Positions 55,010 through 64,000 of a stretch of DNA of 64,000 bases are shown here, piece by piece (within the stretch, counting starts at the first letter, position 1; each line of letters opens with the position of its first letter). The stretch is from Hsuehochloa calcarea (Eukaryota > Streptophyta > Magnoliopsida > Poales > Poaceae), in NCBI GenBank assembly GCA_036346395.1, contig CM070594.1, positions 15,161,385 through 15,225,384 on the forward strand, written 5' to 3'. The position numbers were made by a program, and so were the translations under genes. Below the pieces are notes generated by a model. That model was not told the origin of the DNA, did not search any database, and saw only the letters and a list, made by a program, of their open reading frames with translations.

Positions 55010-55460
55010 CCATCTTTTGTCACACCGAATGGTGATCACTCCTTTGGGACTCGCATCTTAAGACATTGATACCCGTAATGAGTAGCCATTAAGAATTTTG
55101 CCAAAGTTGGTCGTCCGAGTATGGCGTTATATGCCGATCGAAATCGACCACATCAAAGGAGACTTTCTCCGTCTCCGAAATTACTTGGTGAGCCAAATGT
55201 TAAAGGAAGAGAAACTTGGCCAATAGGTTTGGTCAAGACCCTGATGACGATTCCATGAAAGGAGTATCGCATCGCCTTACCTTTGTCCCGGTACTTGCAT
55301 CTCGCCCGGGGCATTAGTAAATAATATGTTCAAAGAACTACCACCATCAACCAACACTCGATTGACCCGACAGCTTGTTGATGGTGGGTTCGACCACAAT
55401 CGGATATCGACTGATCGACTCAGAGTGATTGGGCGGTCATCCTTCTCAAAAGAGATGGTA
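55010..55460 (-). pseudogene. Tat gypsy protease remnant
   Basis: The minus strand at 55325-55370 reads RVLVDGGSSLNILF. DGGSS replaces the DSGA of most retropepsins and is typical for this lineage. Downstream frames are broken. Confidence 0.8.
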
Positions 55461-55734
55461 ACTTCCGACCACTTCGTAATTTATTGACGAGAGGAGTATG
55501 TATAGAATTTACCTCTCGTCCGTGACTTTGTTGTCGCTTGGAGTCGATGCCGATGATCCTCCGTAGATGTGCTCAACGGTATGTTGCGGATCTTGGAACG
55601 GCATCTCCTCATCATCCGACGACTTTTGGCCACTCGTATGTCCTACACCGCCGCCGAGTAGGGAGTGGTGCTTGCCATTGTAGTAGTCCTCGAGCTTTTT
55701 TGGAAAACTTCTAGCTATCGGAGGTCATGTCCTT

Positions 55735-57440
55735 CCTTTTTATGAAAAGGACACCACCTTGGTTTGTCGTTCCTACGATCGTATGCTTACCTTTGCCTTG
55801 ATCAGTACGACTTGGTGGTTTGGGGCTCTCCATCTTTCACGGCGTAACCTCCTTGGAACCACCGGTTTGTGATTTTTGACTTTTATTTTCTTCTTGGACT
55901 TTTTGCTTTTTATCCTTACCAACTTCACCGCTCTCGAGGAGTATATGTTTCTCGATCGATAGTGTTGTTCCACTGACCGCCTCGTAAGCGATTGCATATC
56001 GATCGCCATCTCAAGAGTTCGGCGACGATGTTGGGAGGATTCAAAGCAATGTCCTCCGTTATCCTTCTACTACGGACTCCTTGCTTAAAAGCCCGATCAC
56101 AGAGGAATCGAAATTTCCGAATTGAGTTACGAACCCGACTAAAGCGCTTGATGAATTGACGCAAAGTCTCGTTGTTGTTCTCGTTTTATCCGGGCAAGTC
56201 GCCTTCTTTCCGTAGGCGGTTGTATGTGCCTTGGAAGTACGCTGTAGAAGATCAGAGGTGTTGCCAAGAGTAGATCGACTCGAGTGGTTGGTTTAATAAC
56301 CACGATCGAGCGGATCCCTCGAGCACGATCGGAAGGTAATTCGCCATTACATGCTCTCCTCCTGCGCCGCTCGGACGGTGTTGTATAGATCTCAAGGAAT
56401 TCGATGGGACTTTGAGATCCATCAAATTTCTCCATGTTCATCGGCCGAAATGAGGTGGCAATGAATCGCTCAAGGTCGGCGAGAATGCCCGGCATCCCAG
56501 TAATCACTTCTTGGCGCCTTCTTTGTAGGAAAGAAGGGTTAATGTCACCAGTGATCGTGATACGACGATACCCTAACAGTCGACTTGTTCGTAGTAGGTC
56601 TTAGTTCTACGAGGGAATACTCCTCGCACTCCACCCGCTAGAATTTCTTTGAAGTGGTGAATGATCATCTCTCGAGGGGCTTCTTGATCTTCGCTGATCG
56701 AAATGTATTTCTCAATAGGGATCGATTCGACTTATGGCCGTGTCGATTCCTACGTGAGAAATATTCGATTGATCGTAGCCGAGGAAGTCGTATTGCTACG
56801 ACTACCGAATGTTGTCGATGAGGTACCTCCGCCTTGTCATCACAGTTCGAAGTCTTTGCGTAATCTCTTCAAAGAAAGAGATCGACACAGCGCTCGAGCA
56901 AGCTCTTGATCGATTCTCGAGCAAGTCGTTGATGTCCCGGAGTTCTTGTACCTCCTCCGATCGATGTTGAATGCGCCAGCGTGTTCTTCTCGATCGCAAT
57001 TTTTTTCTTCCGACGACATCAAAATCCTCCTCATCGTCTTTGAGGCCTTCTTAGTGGAGTGCGAGAATGTCGAGGATTTCTCGCTCATCGAGTGTTGGTT
57101 CTCTCGCCAACGGTGGTACCTTGCCATTACCACGAGGGGCGCGGTGTGTGATCTTCGGGAGTGTTCTTATCTCGGCCTCCATGAGGTCGACTCGATTTGG
57201 GGAAGGACGAAGACCTCCCGCTGATGATTCCCACTTGCGCCGAGGCCTCCCGCTGAGGAGTGCTCGAGGGACACCATCGGCGACTTGGAGTAATCCTCCG
57301 TAGGGGAACTCCGGTTATAATCGCCTCCGCTCGCAAATGAGATCTGCGGGAGACGGCCGAATTTGCAGAAAGCATGCTTGATCCCACCCTCTCTGGAATT
57401 ACCCTGAGAGAGAGGATCACTAGATGCTGGTGGAGTCATG
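55735..57440 (-). pseudogene. Tat gypsy Gag remnant
   Basis: The capsid part at 56139-56507 reads RPMNMEKFDGSQSPIEFLEI. The next block at 55925-56164 reads LRQFIKRFSRVRNSIRKF and GVRSRRITEDIALNPPNIVA. A short Cys/His block, CPFHKKEGHDL, lies near 55740. The N-terminal half (56600-57440) is low complexity. There are several frameshifts. Confidence 0.85.
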
Positions 57441-57834
57441 GAATGGTGGCTCCCAAAACTTGACTTACCAAGTCTGACCGCCTTAAGGGGACTTGAACAC
57501 TTGGAGAAAGAACTCGTCGTGTTGTGAGTCCTCCCGAGCGGTCCTGGTCGGATTGACCCTTGTCCTTTGAAGGAATTGGCCCCTCTGTTGGACGTATTGT
57601 TGTGGGGGATAAGGATCCCTCCTCAACTCCATTAATGGGATGGTTTCCTGGAGAATAATCTCCGGAGGCAACATCACCATCGGCGGATGCATCACTCGGC
57701 TCGTAGTCGAAACCGCATCCATGTCGACGTCTGCAGAACCGCCAAGTCAAACCAGTTCTCCTCGCTCCATTCTCCGCCATGATTGCATGAGATTGGAAAA
57801 GAGAGTATGTTGACAAGAGATTACCGGAAGATCC
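57441..57834 (-). other. leader region of the Tat element
   Basis: Between primer site and gag. The minus-strand frame 57436-57816 is open for 126 codons and starts near the primer site. It may be the true N-terminal part of Gag or a leader ORF. No domain recognised. Confidence 0.4.
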
Positions 57835-57848
57835 CCACGGACGGCGCC
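57835..57848 (-). other. primer-binding site of the Tat element
   Basis: Minus strand TTGGCGCCGTCCGTGGGGAT, starting a few bases after the 5' LTR end. TGGCGCCG-type sites are characteristic of Tat/Athila elements. The exact tRNA cannot be named with certainty here. Confidence 0.75.
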
Positions 57849-57851
57849 AAC

Positions 57852-58639
57852 CGCCGGTGTATTAGAACCGATCTTACGTAAAGATTGTTTGATTCGGGGT
57901 CTCCTAGAGATGAGATCACGCAGAGTGGATTGACACGGATGTTTAGACAGTTCAGCCTTCTCCTGAGAGAATAATAACCCTAATCCTGTGTGTATGGTAT
58001 TCTTGATGATCCAAAGAAAGACTAAGACTCTTACAGAGAATAGCACTTGTGTTTCTACTTGACTAGCTCTTATTCGTCCCTCCCATCTCTCTCGATTGAT
58101 GCCCTTATATAGTCGTGAAGAAGTAGCCGCTTTGTCTCATGGAGATGCGCCTAATTAATCCAAAGAACGGCGCATGATGGCGAGAATTACCGACGCCTCG
58201 GCTTCTTCACGCCGTCCGCAATTATCTTCCGAGATAATGGGGTAGTTACACACCATTAATAAGTCGAATAATAGTGTGTGTAGACCGCTCGATTCCTTAA
58301 TCAATTGGACCCACTCACCGTAGGTTTGATTATTAAGGTGGTCGAAGTTTACCCGGTCGTAGAAGAACTTACGACTGTGTAGCAATGTAAAAGGACTTAC
58401 GACTGTGTAACAATCGTAGAAGGACTTACGACTATGTAGTGGTCGAGAAGGACTTACGACCATGATATAGTCGTAGCAAGACTTACGACTATGGGGGTGA
58501 TTGTAGAAGAACTTACAATCACTTGTTGGGCTTCTCCCTTATAGATATAAGGGTACTTACTGGGACTATGTGACATCATATTTACCCATAATAAGAATTA
58601 TAGATAAAAGATAAAATGAGGATTATTAGATCCTCGTCA
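57852..58639 (-). repeat. 5' LTR of the Tat element
   Basis: Partner of 45643-46429. It carries the same hairpin array at 58355-58525, where unit 1 is complete (GGTCGTAGAAGAACTTACGACT) while the 3' LTR copy lacks TA. Direct transcription start signals were not identified. Confidence 0.92.
58355..58525. repeat. hairpin array with covarying arms (5' LTR)
   Basis: Second LTR copy of the six-unit array. ATAGTCGTA with TACGACTAT, and GTGATTGTA with TACAATCAC, are conserved exactly. Other units differ slightly from the 3' LTR copy, for example AATCGTA in place of GATCGTA in unit 3. Confidence 0.85.
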
Positions 58640-58644
58640 GGGCT
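58640..58644. repeat. target-site duplication (gggct), right
   Basis: GGGCT after the LTR end CCTCGTCA, matching 45638-45642. The host LTR resumes with GTTTCGGACAACCGTATG. Confidence 0.88.
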
Positions 58645-59252
58645 GTTTCGGACAACCGTATGAAACGTTCTTCATACGGTGTTTGGGTCCCCGGACTTTG
58701 ATAAATGCGGGCTTAAGTGAACACCGACGAGTGTATCACTCGCTATACCGGTATAAGCAGTTGAGTAGTCCATTTCCTTTCAGTGCATACATTCATTTCA
58801 TTCAAATTCATAAAATTCTGATGATTGGTGCATGGACCGTGTAATGTTTATCTAGTCCAAATATGCCATGATTAAATGATTATTGTACTTGCTGAGTTTC
58901 GACTCACCCTTGTTTTCAATGTTATTTAGGTGATCCACGCTGATGTTGATGCTTTTGGGAGGGAGTAGTCCAGCACGTCTCACACAGATCATTACTTTAT
59001 ATTTTCAATAATGAATTCAACCTTGTTATCCTTTGATGAGAGATGGACTGTAATAAGTAACGTTTAGACTTCTTGTCATGTCGTTATTTGACTAGTTCCT
59101 TGATTATTCAACATTGATGAATTGTTTCATTTTACACGTCGTTACGTTGTTATTGTTATATGGTGAGATGGCTATTGAATCTTAGTCTGCATTCGGTTTG
59201 TATGTTGTATCTTTAGGTAGCATCTTGGCTTCCGAATAGCCAGGGTGTTACA
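58645..59252 (+). mobile_element. gypsy 5' LTR, second part
   Basis: Continuation of the LTR from 45642. It has the GAGTTTCGACTC dyad near 58894 and ends CCAGGGTGTTACA at 59252. The reverse of this end is the start of the solo LTR at 41066. Confidence 0.92.
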
Positions 59253-59253
59253 G

Positions 59254-59266
59254 TTGGTATCAGAGC
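59254..59266 (+). other. primer-binding site, initiator Met-tRNA type
   Basis: TTGGTATCAGAGC one base after the LTR end, an exact match to the common Met-tRNA site. It proves 44123-59252 is the 5' LTR of a plus-strand element. Confidence 0.95.
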
Positions 59267-59452
59267 GGGCTTTAGATCCGTGGTTAATACAAAATATTAA
59301 ATTGACACACTGTGCACAGTAGGAGGGTTGGGTAATTCATTATTTCCGCATTTCCATTGATATTTTTCACTTATTACTCTGATGATGAATTGCTTCGCAC
59401 TTCTATTCCTATTAAGTTAAATGTTTGGCTTAGTTTGTTGTGATGCTCTTAA

Positions 59453-60600
59453 ATGGCAAGAGGTAGAGGCTGTGGCCGTGGTCGTCCACCGACCCGTGGT
59501 CGTGGAGGCGGTCCGGCTATTCCATCGTCTTCGTCTGAAGGGTTGGCTGGTGCTGCTACTGAGGAGATTGCCTCAGCTGCGCCTCCGGTGGCTGAGCCTC
59601 CGGCCGCGTCAGCAGACCTCATTCAGAATCTCCTGAGGGAGAACCAGCAACTCCGCCAGCAATTGCAAGCGGCGTTCCTCGCCGCCGTGCTGACCTGGCA
59701 GTAACCCGCTGTCGCAGCGGTTCCACCCGAGACTAGGATGGGTCTCCGTGAGTGGTTGTCGCTTCGCCTGGACACCTTCGACGGAGCGGGTACTCCAATT
59801 CAGGCTACCGATTGGCTGAGATACATGGAGAGACAGTTTGGGGCTCTAGAGATGACTTCTGCGCAGAAGGCACGGTTTGTAGCCTTTCAGTTGAAAGGTC
59901 AGGCTAACATTTGGTGGGAAGGATTGCATTCGCTAGGACCCTGCTCAGGGCCACCACTTGGGAGTTATTTGTGGAGCACTTTAGAGCAAAGTTCTATCCG
60001 ATTCCTTCATTGAGAAGATGGAGCAATCGCCGCTAACGCTTGTGCAAGGAAGATGACAAGATCCGAGTATGAGGATGGGTTCAATAACCTGGTGCGCTTT
60101 GTACCAGCGGTAGCGAATGATGATCGAGAGAAGGCTAAGAGGTTCCGACGGGGCCTCAACCAGGAGTATCGCTAAATTCTGGGGGCGACGGGACTGCGTG
60201 ACTTCAGCTCGGTGGTCGAGCAGGCCAAAGGGATGGAACTGGAGAAAGATCCCTCTTCGCAGAGGCAGGGTGCTGGTGGCACTGTTGTCACCGTGGTTCG
60301 GCAAAGGGTCGGCGGAGTTTTGGCGGGAGGTGGGTCTTCCCAACGACCGCTCCCAAGAGATTTCGTGGAGGCCAATCTCTCGGCGGCAAGAAGCGGGCGC
60401 CTTCCTCTCCGGCGCCACGTTCATCATCTTCCACCCCACAGATGCGCCCTATTCCAGGTCAGGGTATGAAGTGTTTCCGGTGCGGTGATGGACATCAAGC
60501 TTCAGAATGTTTCTTCAAGGGGACATGCCGTTAGTGTGGTTGGGAGGGCCACAAGTCTTCAGTGTGCAAACAGAACCCGGCGAGCATCATCAGATGGGAG
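59453..60600 (+). pseudogene. gypsy Gag remnant
   Basis: It starts MARGRGCGRGRPPTRGRGGG at 59453, an Arg/Gly-rich lead, followed by a Leu/Gln-rich helix (LIQNLLRENQQLRQQLQA) and an in-frame TAA at 59702. The capsid block follows: RLDTFDGAGTPIQATDWLRY, FVAFQLKGQANIWWEGL, RFRRGLNQEYR and VVEQAKGMELE. The zinc knuckle CFRCGDGHQASEC (CX2CX3HX4C, one residue short) lies near 60472. It is chromovirus-type Gag with stops and shifts at about 59702, 59935, 60175 and 60530. Confidence 0.9.
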
Positions 60601-61490
60601 TTAGTACCAGCAGCATCTTCTGTTAGTGTTCCTTGGGATTTAGTTCAGGCCCTAGCTGCAGTTTCTGCGCCTCAGTTTCCTCCAGGGTGGGTTCCTCCTG
60701 CAGCCTTCATTCCGACACCTCCTGCGGGGTTCTACTGGAACCCCGTACCGTCTACACCGCCGTCGTTTATTCCTCCCACAGTAGTTCCTGGTTATCCTTC
60801 ACCGAGTGTTGGTGCATCTTCTGCTCCTGCACCACCGGGAGTCTACGCCATACCCACCCCTGAGACTATGGGCTGTCCTGACGTGGTGACAGGTACTCTT
60901 CTAGTCGATTCGTATTATGCTTTCATTCTATTTGATTCAGGGGCTACTTATTCTTTTGTGTCCCTGGAGTTTGCTAGAAGGGCAGAGTTGAGTTTGTAAA
61001 ATATTTCTGAGTCTGTGGTAGTCAGCTCTCCGGGGGGTCTTATTTCTAGCTCTACTGCTTGTCCTGGCTGTTCCATCATTATCGATGATGAGGTTTTCAC
61101 CGCCAACTTGATGGTAATTCAGTTGTCACCATTTGATGTTATTCTGAGTATGGACTGGTTATTCCGATACCGTGCCAAGATCTGTTGTTTCTGGAAGACG
61201 GTGACTTTACAAGCCCCGTCCGGTGAAGAACTGGTATTTCAAGGCAGTGCACCGTCTGATTCGTTGTTCGTGTTGGCTAGTATGTTTTCTAGTCACAGAG
61301 CGTCAACCATTGGGTTGCTTTGGTCTCTCAGCGAGAAGACCGACTCTTTCACTGCGTATCGAGGAGATTCCAGTTGTGAATGAGTTTTCCGATGTTTTTC
61401 CCGTGGAGCTTCCAGGAATACCTCCAGTGCAGAAAGTGGAGTTCCGGATCTTATCTGAATTACCCAGTTCCTTAGCTTTCCAGTCCAGCA
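60601..61490 (+). pseudogene. gypsy protease and start of RT, truncated
   Basis: A Pro-rich linker (60640-60860) leads to the protease, with LFDSGATYSFVS at about 60935-60975 (intact DSGA), then FDVILSMDWLFRYRAKICC at 61132-61190. The RT lead-in FSDVFPVELPGIPPVQKVEF lies at 61387-61445 in another frame. All similarity ends near 61490, where unrelated GGCGAGGCGA repeats begin. The RT core, integrase and 3' LTR are missing. Confidence 0.9.
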
Positions 61491-61499
61491 TCTATTATT

Positions 61500-61925
61500 C
61501 ATGCCCATGGTTAGTAAGGCGGAAGACGAGGCGAGGCGAGGCAACACACCCCCTCAAACCTTTTAAGCAGTAAGGCGCGAGGCGAGGCGACACCTTAATA
61601 ACATCCTAAGGCGCTAAGTTAGCAAATAAAATGAGCATTTTAGGATCGATGGCAGTGAGGTATTCAAGGGTCTAGGGCCTCAATTTTTCCTTGGCTTTGA
61701 TCTCCACCATTGGATCTTGAACGTGTGGCCATCGGATCAAGCAATGGATAGTTAGGATAAAGGCCAGTGAGGTATTCCAGGGTCAAGGGCATCAATTTTT
61801 CCTAGGCTTTGATCTCCACCATTGAATCTTGATCGTACACCCTCAGCACAGCTTTGATCTCCACCATTGGATCTTGATTGTACGCCCTCAGTGCACCTTA
61901 CCGCTTAGGCGACACCTTAATAACC
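61500..61925. repeat. degenerate GGCGA-rich repeat with internal duplication
   Basis: The edges carry AAGGCG/GAGGCGA-type sequence, with GGCGACACCTTAATAAC at both 61587 and 61909. Inside, a block with CAGTGAGGTATTC and TTTGATCTCCACCATTG occurs two to three times (61650, 61765, 61855). The direct repeat ends suggest an inserted or internally duplicated unit of unknown family. Confidence 0.65.
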
Positions 61926-62774
61926 ATTTCATGCCATTCTCCACCTACAAAAAAAAAACTTATTCCAATAACACCTACGTACATTTATTTGCTACATCTT
62001 TCTAACACCCAAAAAAACTATTTTACGCTACTTTCACTCATCGAACATGCCTATCGACAACTGTCGAGTGCAATAATACTATCTAGCTTACATGCAGCCC
62101 ATAGATAAGCAAAGGAAAAACAAAACCAAAACTGCATACATACTATCACTCATATGTACAATTGTTCTACGTTCACTAACATTAAAGACTCTTTGCTATT
62201 TGCTCAACACTACGTTACCATTCCATTTTCAGCTTTTTTTATAATATCTATTATATCACTCATGTTTACATTTGCAACGCCGCAGAACACAAGCTGGGAA
62301 ATGTATATCACCACTGGATAGGCTTTCACCTTCTTTTCCAACTAAAAGGTATGCTACCGTCATCATCTCAGTCACATGCTGACAGAGATTTCATACAACA
62401 TCTTAATTTATACATAGAGTTTCAGATATTAAACTCTTGCTTTCCTACAAAATAATACTCAGACATATTCACTTACACAGATTTGTATCACCCACTACTC
62501 ACACTGCGACCGACCCACCGACAAAGAAAACCCGATCTACTACCCATGCTTTGAAACAGTCATTTCCCTCTATGTGAAATGCTACACATTACTGCTTGAT
62601 TGTATATTCCCAACTGTTCCGTTCGTTTATATAAATGCGTTCAGATTTTTATAGTATTCTATATTAAATATCACCGCTTACGATCACATTATTTGTTATC
62701 ACAGCTCCTAATATTGGTAGATTAAAATGCACTTTGCTAAACTAAAATCAAATGGACTCCCTGACCATTCACAT
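61926..62774. mobile_element. body of a probable non-autonomous Helitron
   Basis: AT-rich, non-coding sequence ending in a clear Helitron 3' terminus at 62804. The 5' end (TC after a host A) could not be fixed by eye; it may lie near 61935 or elsewhere. No RepHel protein is encoded. Confidence 0.45.
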
Positions 62775-62804
62775 CCGCGCTGTACGGCGCGGGTTATCTT
62801 CTAG
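62775..62804 (+). mobile_element. Helitron 3' terminus (hairpin plus CTAG)
   Basis: The stem CCGCGC (62775-62780) pairs with GCGCGG (62787-62792). TTATCTTCTAG follows, ending at 62804 with host T next. A GC hairpin about 11 bases before CTRR is the defining 3' end of plant Helitrons. Confidence 0.8.
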
Positions 62805-62817
62805 TTGTTATTAATCT

Positions 62818-62883
62818 GGAAATGTTTAGCACGCATGGGGAAATGGATATGGAAATCTTTAGCACGCATGGGGAAATGGATGG
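62818..62883. repeat. 33-bp tandem duplication
   Basis: Two units, 62818-62850 and 62851-62883, share TTTAGCACGCATGGGGAAAT and differ at two or three positions. It lies right after the Helitron end. Confidence 0.9.
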
Positions 62884-62989
62884 GAAGCTTTTCAAGTCCT
62901 TTCGTGCACAACAAAAGGAACACCATTCGGAGGCCTAAGTCAAAAGTTATGCAAGCTTCCTACAAGCTCGCCAGACAGTTAACTGTTGC

Positions 62990-64000
62990 GCAATAACCCA
63001 CGAGTTTGTCCCTAGAGCCTTGCGTCCACGACCTTTTCAAGTTATGTACAATAGATTTATATCAGCTGATGTGAATGAAAGAGAATAAAGAGTAAGAAAT
63101 ATGATATCTACAGTCTTGCAGCCGACTATATCACTAGAATCAAAGAAAATTATTAAAAGATTGTGTGTTATCTATAATCTTGTAGTCGACTGTATCATCA
63201 CAACTCATTGTATGAGCTGTCTTTAGTGCTGTCCACAAGTGGTATGAAGAGTTACTATAGACAACAGCTATTTGTACCATTGTACATGTCCTAAGTGACA
63301 CTAGCCTAACCAGGGCCGAAACTAGAATAAAATGATCGGGTTCACCACTTCAAGATGCATATAGCAACATATATAATTTTAAGCAACAATGTACTAAATA
63401 GTAGTGTATCCAACAATGTTTAGCATCAATATCTTGACATAACCGACGACAATGTACAATGATAAAGAAGTAGTGATCAAAATGCTTATAGAAACGAAGA
63501 AACTTATTAATAATATTGGTTAATTTTGCCTTCGATTTGCAATGAACTAGACCGGTATTCCAAAAAACCATATTAACCCCTAAGTCTTAACCCTACAATT
63601 CGACAAAAATAAACCAACAATCATCACATTGACACCATAACTCACAAATTTAGTCCCTATGCTTGAAACTTATCGAAATAATTGAGAGAAATTTAGAGCA
63701 AAGCAAATACCACGTAACGATTCACGACTCAGGTGATCGCCACATCGGGTGGGTCTAAGCCTCCTTCGATGACTTGGTTAAGCGTCGGCGAGGCAATGGG
63801 GACTAGGCGGCACCGCGGTGAGATAGCAAGCTAGGGCGGCAACCGATTTCGATTGGGTGTGGCGTGGCGTGTGTCTCCTATGACCGCGTGAGATGAATAG
63901 GAGGCATCGTGTCGATGCGAGGGGTGCAAGGCGACACTAGCTTCGATTGGGTTTGGGATTGATCGAATAGATCAGACTCAGTGGCAAACGATGCCTCAGC
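62990..64000. other. no gene recognised
   Basis: AT-rich to 63700, then GC-richer to the end. TATCTACAGTCTTGCAGCCGAC near 63102 and TATCTATAATCTTGTAGTCGAC near 63170 form a diverged direct repeat. The last 250 bases may be the edge of a gene or element outside the window. Confidence 0.4.

Larger units (their letters stand above)
45643..58639 (-). mobile_element. Tat-lineage gypsy element with antisense ORF
   Basis: A 13.0 kb element on the minus strand: 5' LTR 57852-58639, primer site 57835-57848, gag, protease, RT, RNase H and integrase (about 57440 down to 51850). A 5.4 kb 3' region follows that encodes a protein on the opposite strand, then the polypurine tract and 3' LTR 45643-46429. TSD is gggct. 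The order, the DGGSS protease and the antisense extra ORF before the 3' LTR fit the Tat lineage (RIRE2/Grande). All genes contain frameshifts, many of one or two bases. It is nested in another gypsy LTR. Confidence 0.92.

Noticed and set aside
1..64000. tRNA, rRNA or miRNA genes
   Set aside because: I scanned for tRNA A/B boxes and rRNA motifs by eye and saw none that I could support. A covariance search would be needed to be sure.

Overview
The window is nuclear DNA of a grass, most likely rice (Oryza) or a close relative. The signs are split monocot-style genes with very GC-rich first exons, a FAR1/MULE-type gene, Ty3/gypsy elements with ~3 kb LTRs like rice RIRE3/RIRE8, and gypsy elements with an antisense extra ORF like those of the Tat lineage (RIRE2/Grande). 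The species call is inference. It is an accessory, transposon-rich stretch: more than three quarters is recognisable or probable mobile DNA, nearly all broken. One 100-base run of N (5037-5136) marks an assembly gap.

Layout. 1-5036: AT-rich DNA, then a degraded plus-strand Ty1/copia element (1901-4332) cut by the start of a gypsy-type LTR (4333 to the gap). 5137-6413: a LINE-like RNase H remnant and a dispersed repeat with ~40 bp dyad units. 6414-21192: a minus-strand copia element split at 7560/18885 by a complete gypsy element (7561-18879; two ~3 kb LTRs, TSD aaggg, Met-tRNA primer site, ORF0-like/gag/pol remnants). 21193-31508: AT-rich DNA with a degenerate array, a second copy of the dyad repeat, and three LTR-type pieces of different families. 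31509-32400: start of another minus-strand copia element (gag, primer site, LTR).

32900-37330 is the gene island. It holds a six-exon PhzF-family gene (33056-35383, one frameshift), a small minus-strand gene of unknown function (36014-36280), and an orphan Cys-rich terminal exon (37163-37327). 37870-44064: a LINE tail and a FAR1/MULE-type gene destroyed by frameshifts, a 2.26 kb solo LTR (41066-43325, TSD gattg) and an internal deletion.

44123-61490 is a two-level nest. A gypsy element (LTR 44123-59252, then gag-protease truncated near 61490) has a 13 kb Tat-lineage gypsy element (45643-58639, TSD gggct) inserted in its LTR. The Tat element has gag-pol on the minus strand and, between pol and its 3' LTR, an intron-containing plus-strand ORF with a Transposase_28-like domain. 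Its LTRs and two introns of that ORF carry arrays of short hairpins whose arm sequences differ from unit to unit while staying complementary; this is the most unusual structure I found. 61490-64000: a degenerate repeat, a Helitron 3' terminus (62775-62804) and unassigned DNA.

Only the PhzF-like gene and perhaps the 88-residue gene look like candidate host genes. The rest is interacting transposon debris. Paired LTR copies differ largely by one- to three-base indels next to C/G, so some frameshifts may be long-read consensus errors rather than biology.
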